Assembly: GCA_007026445.1 (NCBI GenBank)
Contig: VDMD01000023.1
Coordinates: forward strand, 186,001-250,000
Direction: 5' to 3'
Length of the DNA stretch: 64,000 bases
DNA from: Schizophyllum amplum
Lineage: Eukaryota; Basidiomycota; Agaricomycetes; Agaricales; Schizophyllaceae
Shown: positions 48,054 to 58,574 of the stretch, one piece after another
Numbering within the stretch: position 1 is the stretch's first letter
How the letters are laid out: each line of letters begins with the position of its first letter
The notes under the pieces: model-generated
Told to the model about the DNA's origin: nothing
The model's database searches: none
The model's input: the letters and a program-made list of their open reading frames with translations, nothing else
Position numbers and translations under genes: made by a program

Positions 48054-49367
48054 GATGGTGGTCGGACAGAGGAAGAGCACCACCGGTGCTTCGAATGCCC
48101 TGCCATATATAAAGGACCTTGCCATCAGCGCCAACGTCTCATGCGTGCGGACTGTGTGCGGACCGTGAGGCTAAACTCTTGTGCCTAGTAGCTCCATCGA
48201 AACATCTGCACAAAGAAAAGCGCGGGGGTGGGCATCAATTGAATGTAGGATACCGGACGATAAAGACGCACATGATGATACGGGACGCCGCGCCCTGCGG
48301 CTGGCTTCAGAGTTCACCGTATCGCGGTAAGGAGAGGCGCCGATCCCTCCTGCATTTCGTCTTTTGCATACATACTTTCTGTCAGGGTCCGGCGGTGCCG
48401 AAAAGAGTACTCGTAACTCTGAGCCGGAAGCGGGGCGTAGGGGCGGAGGCACAACAGACGCGCCGGAGTCGATAACTGAACGACAGATCCGGCCCGGAGG
48501 ATCTACAACGCTTGAAGCTTGAAGGTTCCACGAGAACTGATCGGCAGAACAAAAGGACTTCCGCGAGAGAGAACGCAGACAGCCCTGGCCCTGGGGAATC
48601 CGAGAAGCAAGTTCAAGTTCAACTTGGAGACACGGTCAAAGAGAAGTCACGCGACAGTCAGCTGGCCGCCGCCGCCATTGATTGCCCGATTGGGCGATTC
48701 TGAACTTGGTCTCAACTTTCGAGCATCCATGCCATTCGGGCGTCTATTGGGCTCTCCGTATCTGTGTCCCTGTGGAATCATAATGTAAGGACACAATCTT
48801 GAGTGAAGGGGCTGAACCGTGCCCAGTGATATGACAGCGCGCGCTAACCTAGGTTGAACGTTGAATAAACAGCAACAAGGATTTGAACGACGCTGTTGGC
48901 TTCGTGCTTTGAGCCATTGGCAAGGAACGGACCGGCTTGTGAATCTACTGCGAATCTCTTCCACCCAAAATGAGCTCCCCTTGTCATCGAAAATGGCCGT
49001 GCTTCACTGATTTGAACTTTCGAAGCGCATCGATGGTAGGCTTGAGCAGTATACTGTAAGGACTTCTGTAGGATCTCCTTGCAGCCCGGCAACTCTTATC
49101 GTGTCCACCCATTCTATCTGCGACCCGCGTGCTGCATACCCTCTCCGCTACTCTCGCCTGCAGACCAGGCGGGGCGACTGAATGGCGGCCGCAAGTGACG
49201 CTGTTCCATCCGGATGGCTACACAGCGTCCTCCACTTGAAGCCATCCGGCCACACACGCGGAGGCGCTTCGTCCTAACTTCATTCAATCAAGTGACCGCT
49301 ACGCGTCTTACTTCGGAGGACGTTGTCTCGAGGTATATCCGCATGCTACAAGAATGAGCGCTTAGCG
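48054..49367. other. Divergent intergenic region with CCATCCGG repeats
   Basis: About 1.3 kb between divergent starts. No supported gene. Near 49206-49249 there is a 12-bp palindrome CCATCCGGATGG. An exact 10-bp inverted repeat (CCGGATGGCT at 49210-49219, AGCCATCCGG at 49240-49249) follows with 20 bp between the arms. It is about 120 bp before the next start codon. Confidence 0.45.
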
Positions 49368-51876
49368 ATGTCAGGGCGCTCGCGCCCCCCGCCCCCTCCC
49401 TTCTCGTCCGACCACCAGCTCATGAGCAGCGATACGGCAGAGTACACCGTGGGTGAGTGTCTGTACCTTTTCACTATACGAGCGACGCATGCGATGGTCG
49501 GACGGGCACGCCCAGTGCAGTGCCAGCTGTCTGTTTCGTGCCGTACTGGTCCTGAGGTCGATTTAACCCATCCATATAAGCAAGATGGTCGAAACGGTTG
49601 CGCGAGGCTGCTAACTGACCCTCTTTTCTGAAGGCATTCTGTCTCTCTCTAGCTCTCAATCATCTCCATCCACTTTCGTTTCGCCTACCCTGGAGTCTTC
49701 TTCCTCGGTACGTGAGCTCGTCCGGCACATGCAATAGCCTCTGACATCTACATTAGTCACGAGTATTCTCGAGCACGTCGGGCGCGTCAAGTACACCCGC
49801 CACCCCGGATGCTCCGGCTGGGGCATCCAGCGACGTGTCAGCCACTGTCACCGCAACAAGCGCGTCAGGCGCCACTTCTACAACGAGCAGCGACTCCTCT
49901 TCCACCTCATCCGATACAATAACAACCTCCACTCTATCTGCGGACTCATCCTCTGCTGCCTCTGTAGAGTCGACGATCGTCGAGGGATCATCCGACCCGC
50001 ATTACACAACATCAGCCGACGTTTCCGCGACTTCCTCTATAACTGAAGCCGCGAGCTCCCCGACCACCTACTCTTTCCCCGATCCTACCCCGAGCATTAA
50101 CTCCAGCACGGCTACGAGCGTGAGGGAGAACGCAAAAGCCGACGAGAGCCCCTCTACTTCTACTGCAGATTCGTCGTATGTCTCCAGCACTTATTTGTAT
50201 CTTCAACCACTCATTTAAGCAGGACAACTATGGACGGTAGCGACTCGAACTCTACTGCTGCACCAGCCATGCCATCTGATTCCGTGTCAGAAACGGCATC
50301 TTCGTCGACTGACTCGGCTGTCCCGGAAGAATCGACGTCGGCCGAAAGCACAACGGCAGATACTACCAGCAAAAACGCCGGCCCAACCACGACTTCCTTC
50401 AGCGATGACTCTTCTAGCGCTGCGTCGTCTACCTCCGAGGCTCAGCCAACATCCACGGACTCCGATTCCACCACTTCGGACTCCGTGTCTTCGTCCACCG
50501 GTGAGGAGCCGCACACGTCCACTTCCGCTTCGGACTATGGCTCCGCTACGGTGCCTACGGAAGTGCAGACAATTACCGTCTCTAACAGCGATTCAGACGC
50601 TTCATCTACATCCTCGGACAACGAAAGCACCAGCCGGGCAGAGAAGACCGGGGACGAGTCTGGAGACACGCAGACGGTCACGTCCATCGATAAGATCGTT
50701 CTCTCGAAATGTAAGCACTCAGCCTCTCGCGACTGGCATGTCCGACATCTGATTCTCCTTGGCAGTGGGCTCTGCCACGGCAACACAGACCATCACCGAT
50801 ATGCCGGAGAGCACGCTCTCGGAGGCGGTATCGGTGACTTCGACATACTCGGATTCCGAGGGGCGCGTCTTCACCACTATCGCGGTGCCCGGTGTGATCA
50901 CGATCACGAGCACGTCCACCGGAGCAGGTGGTGGTTTCGTGTACTCGACGCACGTTGTCGCCAATCCAACTGGCCTCGGGGGGTCATCAGCTATAGGCAC
51001 TGAGTCTGGGTAAGCATACTGATAACAGGACTGTCAGCTCCCTCTGATGCTCGCACATAGATTCTTCACCAACACGGGCGCCGTCGCGGGTACATTCACC
51101 GTCGTAGGGCTGGCTGCAGCAGCCGCGTTTTTCCTGGTGTTTTGGTGTTGTCGCAAACGCCGCCACAACCAGCGCCGCCAGCGCTGGATGGAGACAGCCG
51201 GCGACCATACTCCATATACACAGCAGGGGAGCCCCTTCGAGGACCCGCGCCCGGAAATGCTCGCACCTCTGACACCGCTCACCGTGTCGCGCGCCGCCAG
51301 CGAGCGCTTTCTGGACGGTCGTCGTCCTCCCATCCCATCTCTGCTACCCGCCGCGCCTCCGTTCGTCAACCCTGGCGCACGCGTAACGGAGCTGGAGCGG
51401 GTCCAGCCTTCGCCATTTGCGGACCCCGCGCCACCGATGGCGACGGTGAAGCCGTTGACGATCGCGCCGCGCTATCCTTTCCCACAGCCAGAGGAGAACT
51501 ACTCGCTTGCACCCTCGAGCCCGTCGATTTACCCAGATAGCCTTCCGCCCGTGGACGAGCACAACAACGCGCAGCCAGCTAACGACAATCCGTTCGAGGA
51601 GCTGTCGCTTGACGAATCGAAGCCGTCAACTGGATACGTCGCTAATGCGCCACCACGTCCTGCGCGCTCGCACCTTCGTCGAGAGTCGTCCAAGATAAGG
51701 ATGCCACTGACACCACCGTCGTCGAATGGGCACTCGCCTTCTCCGGATGGTACGAGACAGCTTCCGTCAGAAGTTTACTCACGAAATACAATGGTACGTC
51801 GTATTGGTCTCAAAGCGACTGGCGCAAGTTGCTGACGGTTTGACAGATTCACCATGACGGGGGGCAGGCTTTTTGA
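49368..51876 (+). CDS. Ser/Thr-rich single-pass membrane protein
   Basis: Uncharacterised surface-type protein with a mucin-like ectodomain. The chosen ATG at 49368 gives MSGRSRPPPPPFSSDHQLMS; no signal peptide is visible. Introns near 49455-49633, 49709-49756 and 50173-50221 join a long Ser/Thr/Asp-rich region of about 330 residues, certain to be O-glycosylated if secreted. A block with VTSTYSDSEGRVFTTIAVPG precedes the membrane segment TGAVAGTFTVVGLAAAAAFF with LVFWCC, then basic RKRRHNQRRQRW. A Pro-rich cytoplasmic tail of about 240 residues contains FEDPRP, PFADPA and NPFEELSLDE. The last exon (after the GTACGT donor at 51793) reads IHHDGGQAF, TGA at 51874-51876. The layout resembles fungal cell-wall stress sensors, but no Cys-rich WSC domain is seen. 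The 5' end is the weakest part of the model. Confidence 0.65.
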
Positions 51877-52261
51877 GGCATACTTAGATAAACATGCGGT
51901 TCTCAGTGTCCTTCAGGAAGTGATGTCCTCTGGAGGGCTTATTCAGCTTGAAGAATGTATATTAGTCAGTGTACAGTGTATTGCTATCCATATGTACGAT
52001 AAACGCTGCCGAACATTATATATCTATCATTCGTACCAGGGAGCATGATGATCTCGTCGAGCACAAGCTTGAAGCAGTTATGCAGAAGCGCAACCAACTC
52101 GCGATAAACGCCCGCAAGTGCGCAGGAACGTAAAACATATCTACTACAACACAAGCCATCGGTATGGTTCAATTACTTTGTTGCGGGATATCTCCTCTAG
52201 ACTTTGCCTATGCGTTGTTAGCCAACATGCCAAAAGATGCGCTATACGACATACACTCGCC
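51877..52261. other. Convergent intergenic region
   Basis: About 385 bp, AT-richer than its surroundings, between the convergent stops of the Ser/Thr-rich gene and the orphan ORF. No gene seen. Confidence 0.4.
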
Positions 52262-53050
52262 TCATATCGCGAACAAACTCCAGTTCGCCTTCGCTATGGT
52301 ATAGAACTGCGCTAGCCGCAACAGCGCCAGCTTGCGGAACTCCACCCTGTCCATATCCCCACCCAACTGCAACCGTCCGTTCTTCGGCGGCAGCGCCACC
52401 ACGCACTTCTTGACCTCCGTCTTGTTGGGAACCGGGCTCAACCCGAGCATCGCCGCCTTGCTCAGCATAAGCGTCACGGGGACGAGGTAGAACAGCGGGC
52501 GCGTGCCGACCATCGCGACGCAGGGGATGGTCATGATGTCGAGCGGCGGCGCGCCGTGCGAGGCGCGCACGTAGTTGTTGTGCTGGAAGGCCGCGATGGC
52601 GCAGGCCATGAGCGCGGGCTCGGGGTCCTGCGAGAGGCCGTTGGCGAGCGTCTTGTCGTGCATGAGGGCGAGGAGGACCATATTTCCGGGGCCGACTAGG
52701 CAGAGGTCGGGCTCGGCTAGGGCGGGCTTGCCACAACAGGTGAACGGAATGGACCAGTGGATATAGAGGTCCGAGGCCCGGTCAGTGTAGTTGAGCAGCT
52801 CGAGGGTGCGGCGGCAGAATTCCGTGGTGACGACGTGGGGGGAAGAGGAAAGCGTGGAGATGCTTTTGAAGTATCTGTAGAGCGTGATGTCGAGATCGGG
52901 CGACTGCAGCGTCCCGCTCACGACAAGGGGATCCACGTCGAGCTCGTCGAATACGGAGGATGAGGTTCCTTTGAAGAACTCGGCTGCTGCAACATCGACC
53001 ATGGTTATGCTGTATGACACCAGGTCTTTCGAAGTCCAGTCTTTCGACAT
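52262..53050 (-). CDS. Uncharacterised basidiomycete-type protein, possible PD-(D/E)XK relative
   Basis: Intronless frame of 262 codons, ATG at 53050-53048, TGA at 52264-52262. It starts MSKDWTSKDLVSYSITMVDV. The middle has CCGKPALAEPDLCLVGPGNM, VLLALMHDKTL, then DPEPALMACAIAAFQHNN and IMTIPCVAMVGTRPLFYLVP. I recall similar multicopy basidiomycete proteins with a DPEPQ...EAIAAFQ.NN block preceded by a conserved QEDK, suggestive of a nuclease-like D...ExK core. Here that spot reads MHDK, so the acid at the E position is replaced by His. Function is unknown, and the fold idea is an inference. It is intron-free between intron-rich neighbours, which may mean retroposition or transfer. Confidence 0.5.
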   Translation of the reverse strand: MSKDWTSKDLVSYSITMVDVAAAEFFKGTSSSVFDELDVDPLVVSGTLQSPDLDITLYRYFKSISTLSSSPHVVTTEFCRRTLELLNYTDRASDLYIHWSIPFTCCGKPALAEPDLCLVGPGNMVLLALMHDKTLANGLSQDPEPALMACAIAAFQHNNYVRASHGAPPLDIMTIPCVAMVGTRPLFYLVPVTLMLSKAAMLGLSPVPNKTEVKKCVVALPPKNGRLQLGGDMDRVEFRKLALLRLAQFYTIAKANWSLFAI

Positions 53051-53296
53051 CGTGGAAGATGGTGGTCACAGTCAACCAGTTTGGTCCCGAGATCGATGAC
53101 GCACCTCGTTGAAGTAGTAGACGTGGGCATCCGAGCAACGATGGGTTGTGCGCCTCGAGAGTCAGAAAGTCGGATGCGCGTGTGGGAATCAAATGAAAAT
53201 GACAATCCGAAGAAGGCATGGAAAAGGTATAGTGATTACAGATGTCCAGTTGCATAATAGATACACTGCGCGTTACGCGCCTATACGCCCTAAGAT

Positions 53297-54310
53297 TTAC
53301 AGCAATCCGGGCTCTTCCTGGATGTTCTTCTTGACCTTCAACAAGATGCTCGTCTTCCAGTTGTCCAGCTTGCTGATACGGTCGAATTCGAATACGGCGC
53401 CAGTGAAGGCCTCGCTGTCGCCAGCCTCAATGGCCTCGATGAGAGCCTTGCAGAACTTGGCCTCCCGTGTTGACTCGAAGGTGACATCCTGTCGCTCGTA
53501 CTTGGTGAGGTTGCGGCGGGCGGTGACGGGGTCCTTATAGGGATTAGTAAAGGTAGGCGAAGAGAGAGGACATACACACGTTCATGGCCAGGGCGCACAA
53601 CGTAGACCGCAGCCAGTACTCCTTGACACTATACTTCGTCAAAGCGGACGTCAAGGAGTGATCGGCGACCTGTTCGTAGCGGGCGATGGCACGCGGGTAG
53701 TCCTCCAGCTCGGCGTAGAGGTCAGCGGCGTCTTTGTAGCAACCGTTCGCAGTGCTAAAGGGGATGAGTCACCGTTACAGTAGCAGAGCGGTGCAGCTCA
53801 CGCAGAGGCATCCTCCTGCGAGTACCACTCGGCGGCACGCTCGAAGCTCTCACAGGCCTTCCGGATGTCGTTGGCCTCCTGCAGGTGAATCTGGCCGATC
53901 TCCTTTTCCCTGTCCGCCGCCTGGCGGAAGCGGCCGGTCGCTGTCAGATGCACAATCGTCTGCGACAGTGCCTGCACGGCCACTGGAAAACACAGATCAG
54001 CAACGCATGAAGTGGCAGTCGGTGCCTGCTCACAATCGGGGTATCCGCGCTTGTACGCCTTCGCGGCATTCCACCAGGCGTTCGCAGCGTCGTTCACCTC
54101 CTTGCACTTCTCGCGGCACTCGGCCTCGCGGGCGTGGCAGTCGCCCGCCTCCTTAAAGAGCTTGTCCATCTTGAAGGCATTTGCTGCCTGCTGGTAGAGG
54201 TCGCCGGCCTCTTCGAACTTTGTGGTGGAGGAGGAGAACCAGCCGGTGGAAGAGTTCGCTTTCTTGTCTGCCTTCTCGACGAGCGTCTGTGCGGTAGATT
54301 TGGCGGGCAT
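53297..54310 (-). CDS. SEC17: Alpha-SNAP vesicle fusion adaptor (SEC17)
   Basis: Soluble adaptor that binds SNARE bundles and recruits the Sec18/NSF ATPase for disassembly. The ATG at 54310-54308 starts MPAKSTAQTLVEKADKKANS. Helical TPR-like repeats follow: FEEAGDLYQQAANAFKMDKL, FKEAGDCHAREAECREK, NDAANAWWNAAKAYKRGYPD, and FRQAADREKEIGQIHLQEAN. An intron at 53982-53940 region precedes VAVQALSQTIVHLTATGRF. Later blocks are CYKDAADLYAELEDYPRAIA, KYSVKEYWLRSTLCALAMN and RQDVTFESTREAKFCKALIE. The C-terminus reads IQEEPGLL, TAA at 53299-53297; SNAP proteins typically end with an acidic run and Leu residues. Four or five exons. The length (about 290 residues) is usual. Confidence 0.93.
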
Positions 54311-54471
54311 GGCTGTTGTTGACAAGGAGCAGGAGGCGCAGCGCCTTCGCGGGGTTAGTGACGTACACGCGACGGTGGCGGTGCAGTAACGCGTTCGGCG
54401 AGGCGCGACTGGGCGCTTCCTTCCATCTCTTTCCATCTTGCTCTTGACTTCCATCTCCAACTCCTCATATC
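54311..54471. promoter_or_regulatory. Short divergent promoter of SEC17 and PCM1
   Basis: 161 bp separate the two start codons. The interval is pyrimidine-rich on the plus strand near the PCM1 start (CTTCCATCTCTTTCCATCTTG). No TATA box is evident. Both genes are housekeeping, so a bidirectional promoter is expected. Confidence 0.45.
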
Positions 54472-56378
54472 ATGTCACCCCTCTCTACGGACACAATACA
54501 GGCGCTCTCACATGTGCACGCAAAGCCAGACAACATACGCTTCCAGTACGGCACCGCCGGCTTCCGGACGCTGTACGTCGTCCCCGCGGTAGCCGCACAG
54601 CAGAGATCTTGACAGATCGTTCAGAGGCAACATCCTCGACTCCGTGCTCTTCAGAACCGGTATACTCGCCGGGTTGAGGAGCAAGAAGCTCGACGGGCAG
54701 ACCATCGGCGTCATGGTGACTGCATCCCACAATCCGGAAGCAGTGCGTGTGCTGCCCAGCGTTCGTGGATATCTTTCACTGACCTGTCGCAGGACAACGG
54801 CGTCAAGCTCGTGGACCCGTATGGCGAGATGCTGGAGGCGTCTTGGGAGATCTACGCCACGAAACTCGCCAACGCGCCCGATCTCATTTCCGCTCTCGAG
54901 GACGTGATTCGGGACGCAGACATCGATCTGTCCAAACCATCTCACGTCGTATACGCCCGCGACACACGACCATCCGGACCAGCACTGGTTGCGGCACTAG
55001 AGGATGGTCTGAAGGTTTTGAACGTCGATGCACGAGACGCTGGCGTCACCACAACACCCATCTTGCACTACCTTGTCCGCGCCATCAACACCAAGGGCAC
55101 CAAGAACAGCTATGGGGAGGACTCCGAGCAGGGCTACTTTGAGAAGATGACGAACGCTTTCAAGAAGCTCGTGGTGAGTCATGTGCTCTATACAGACTAG
55201 CTGCCACTGGTCGCTCAAATGCCTCATCAGGCTGGGAGACCCCCAAGGGATTCTCTGCTCATCGACTGTGCAAACGGCGTTGGTGCAAAGGCAGCCGTGG
55301 AACTTTCGGAGTACCTCGGCGACTCGCTTCCCATCACGCTTGAGAACACCGACACCACTACTCCGGGCGTGCTGAACAACATGTGTGGTGCAGACTTCGT
55401 CAAGACAACACAGAAACTGCCTCCTTCGCTTGCAAATAAGCTCAAGCCTGGACAGCGTGGCTGCAGTCTCGATGGAGACGCCGACCGTCTTATGTACTTT
55501 TACCTGGACGAGCGGGGCCAGTTCAGGATGCTCGACGGAGACAAGATTGCGACGCTTGTGGGCAGCTTTATTGGAGAGCTGGTGAAATCGGCTGGGTTAG
55601 AAGACAAGATCAAGGTCGGCAGCGTGCAGACTGCGTATGCGAATGGTGCATCTACCAAGTATCTCTCAGAGGTACGCTGGTTTCGCGGGCCCAGCGGCAT
55701 ACTAAACTAACTTTTTGCTAGCGCTTACCTGTGAGATGTGTCTCCACAGGCGTGAAGCATCTCCACCACGCCGCCGAAAACTTTGACGTCGGCGTCTACT
55801 TCGAGGCCAACGGCCACGGAACCGTGCTCTTCTCCCCCGCGACGACGGACAGGCTCCGAGAATACCAGCCCTCAACACCCGCGCAACAAACCGCGCTCGA
55901 ACACCTCATCAACCTGACCCTCCTCATCAACCAAGCTGTCGGTGACGCCCTCTCCGACATGCTCCTCGTCGAGGTCGTGCTCGCGCACAAGAACTACACC
56001 GGCATCGAATGGGACTCACTGTACTCGGACTTGCCGAACCGCCTCGTAAAGGTCGTCGTCGCGGACCGCAACGCGTTCCAGACGGAGGACGCTGAGCGGC
56101 GGTTGGTACGGCCAGAAGGGCTGCAGGCGCGGATTGAGGAGCTCGCGCACCGGTACGAGGGTGGCCGCTCGTTTGTGCGGCCCAGCGGCACGGAGGACGT
56201 CGTGCGAGTGTACGCGGAGGCTGTCATCCGGACTCAAGCTGATGGTGCGTACATGCTGGCGTTACATATCCCTCATCCGACCTGACGTCCGCTGGCAGAG
56301 CTGGCATTCCGGGTGGCAGGGCTCGTGTATGACACGGCCGGTGGTGACCCCGCCAGGCGGCCGAAGGAGTTCCTCTGA
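54472..56378 (+). CDS. PCM1: Phosphoacetylglucosamine mutase (PCM1/AGM1)
   Basis: Cytosolic enzyme converting GlcNAc-6-phosphate to GlcNAc-1-phosphate on the path to UDP-GlcNAc, the donor for chitin, N-glycans and GPI. The ATG at 54472 starts [30 protein letters not shown] follows. The phosphoserine loop is [10 protein letters not shown], after an intron at about 54572-54613. Then come [14 protein letters not shown] and [16 protein letters not shown]. The metal-binding loop is [13 protein letters not shown], and [13 protein letters not shown] precedes it. The sugar-binding loop is [15 protein letters not shown], and the phosphate-binding loop [19 protein letters not shown]. An intron at about 56244-56299 leads to [19 protein letters not shown] at 56376-56378. 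All four active-site loops are intact. Feeds wall synthesis, fitting the KRE6 and GT31 genes in the same window by theme only. Confidence 0.94.
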
Positions 56379-56755
56379 GGCATAACTCTGAGCCATGGCG
56401 GTCAATAAAGTAAAGCTGGAAACGCAGAACACGGACGATAGAAATTGTACTTGCGGTAGACGTTGTATTTACGGACTAGGAAAGCATTGTGTTGGATGGG
56501 TTTATGGCCTGGATGGCGTGCTTTAGGCTCGGGATGGCGTAGATAACGTCGGGGAAACGTGTCATGATCGCGCCACCTGCGCCATTGTTGTCGCTGTTTA
56601 CGTTCGCGCCATGACTCGCTCAGGGCCTAAACGCAGGCTGTGGCGCGCGCCGCTCTGGAATGAAAGCTGGACTCTAACCACGTCTTGCTTTCTCTTTCGC
56701 TCTCCCTCGCGCACCTCCCTCTATACCGATCACCTCACAGCTCTGAAGCGATAGA
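56379..56755. other. Intergenic, DUG3 promoter
   Basis: About 377 bp between tandem genes. It ends in a pyrimidine-rich stretch (CTTTCTCTTTCGCTCTCCCTC) typical of fungal leaders, about 60 bp before the ATG. No gene is seen. Confidence 0.4.
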
Positions 56756-58298
56756 ATGTGCCGCTTCGTAATCTACAAGGGCACCGCGCCGGTGCAGCTC
56801 TCGCACGTATGTGCACAAGACCCGATGCCGATAGCCTGGTGGCTTACATGCTCGTGTGCAGCTCCTCACCCGACCATGCCATTCCATCATCAACCAGGCG
56901 TTCGACTCGCGCCTCCGGCTCGACCACCGAAGACCGATGAACGGAGATGGCTTCGGTGTCGGTGCGTGCCCTTTGCCTCGCTCCGACGCCATAGCTGACG
57001 AGACATACGCACGACAGGCTGGTATGACTGCCAGCCCGACGACGAGCTGGGCTACCAGCCGTGCATATTCACCTCCATTACCCCGGTGTGTCTTTGTGCG
57101 TCTGCTGCTTGAAGTGCCGCACTCACTGCGCTGCTCGTAGGCCTGGAACAATGTTAACCTCCAGCGACTGGCCGAGAAGATCAAGTCTCCCTTGGTCTTG
57201 TGCGTCCGTCTATCGTGTCAACTCGAGCAGGGTGTTAACGGTCTACAGCGGCCATGTTAGAGCCACGACGGCCGGCTCCCTGTCTCTGGACAACTGCCAT
57301 CCATTCAAGCACGGGAAGCTCATGGTGCGTTGTTGTTCCGACTCGGCCCTGGCATTCCACTGACACGCTATCCGGTAGTGGATGCACAATGGTGGCATCG
57401 CCGACTTCCCGCGCGTCAAGCGCAGACTACAGGCTGACCTCCCTGACGTCGCGTTCAACATGGTGCAGGGCAACACTGGTACGGTCGTTCTTTTCTTTGT
57501 CCGACAGCCACTAACTGCCCAACACAGACTCCGAATGGGCCTTCGCCGTTTTCCTCTCGAAGCTCCCCAACCCGAACGCGTATACCTTCAAGACACAAGA
57601 GCTGCGCCAAGCGATGACGGACACCATTGCGCATATCAACAAGCTCACGGAGGAAGCGGGAAGCACAGAAGTAGGAGCTGATGGTTCATCTGGAAAAAAA
57701 AAGAAGCGTGCTGACGCTTTACCAGCCGAGTCTGATGAACTTTTGCGTGACGGATGGGCAGAGTGTAATCGCGACGCGGTATATATCATCAAGAACAGAC
57801 GAGGCGGCCTCCTTGGTGAGTGGAAAGAGTGCGTCTCGTAACATACTGTCTAACGAGCTGCTAGTGGTTCTCCTCGGGCACGACGTTCAGCGAATATGCA
57901 GAGGGCGGGCACTACAAGATGTCCAAGGAGGACAAGCGGGAGAACATCATCATGGTGCGCCTTCCGAAGTCAGCCCCGTCTTCCTTTTCTCACACCCCAT
58001 CTAGATCGCGAGCGAGCCTCTTACATTTGAACGAGGTTCGTACGAGTTATCTACAACAGAGATCCTGCCAGCTAACCTGTTGTGTTCGCCAGCGGACTGG
58101 ATGGAAATTCGGACGAACAACATGATCGTCATCACGCCAAAGATGAACGTCCTGCAGATCCCCATCATGGACAAGTACTACGTACATCCGTCGCACCCTG
58201 ACGCGCAGCTGAGGACGTCGAACTTTGCGCAAGAGAAGGGGTTCCTCAACCCGCACCAGGCGGTGTCGCCAGGAGCTGCTGCTGTCGCTGTCCACTAG
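56756..58298 (+). CDS. DUG3: DUG3-like glutamine amidotransferase, glutathione degradosome subunit
   Basis: Class II glutamine amidotransferase-like protein. In yeast, Dug3 with Dug2 and Dug1 degrades glutathione. The ATG at 56756 starts MCRFVIYKG, so Cys2 is the expected N-terminal nucleophile. Class II blocks follow in order: SIINQAFDSRLR, GDGFGVGWYD, PCIFTSITPAWNN, HVRATTAGSLSLDNCHPF, KLMWMHNGGIADF, and NTDSEWAFAVFLSKLPNP. An intron (57669-57730; branch GCTGAC) joins GSTE to PSLMNFCVTDGQSVIATRYI, and another leads to WFSSGTTFSEYAEG. The last exon encodes NNMIVITPKMNVLQIPIMD and ends at TAG 58296-58298. About eleven exons, several very short. Catalytic residues (Cys2, Arg of HVRA, Asn of NCHPF, Asp after GN-type loop) are present. 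Confidence 0.85.
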
Positions 58299-58574
58299 TC
58301 GTCGGCACTGGACTGAGACGTACGCTATGGCCAGCAGAGCAGGCTATATTCTAGATCTAATTGTTTTGCGTAGTGTATGTTTTGCTTTGTATGCTGCTTT
58401 GTAGCACTGTAATGCCACCATTGGATGCTTGAAGTTGGCGCTGGTCGGAGCGCCGGGCCGGAGCCCTTCAACGCGGCACCATGCATACGTCTTTGTTCAC
58501 CTCAACCCATGAAGCTCGCGCTGCGGCGCTCCTAATCTGCGCCTCATTCCTGGACTAACGACATTACGGCCGCG

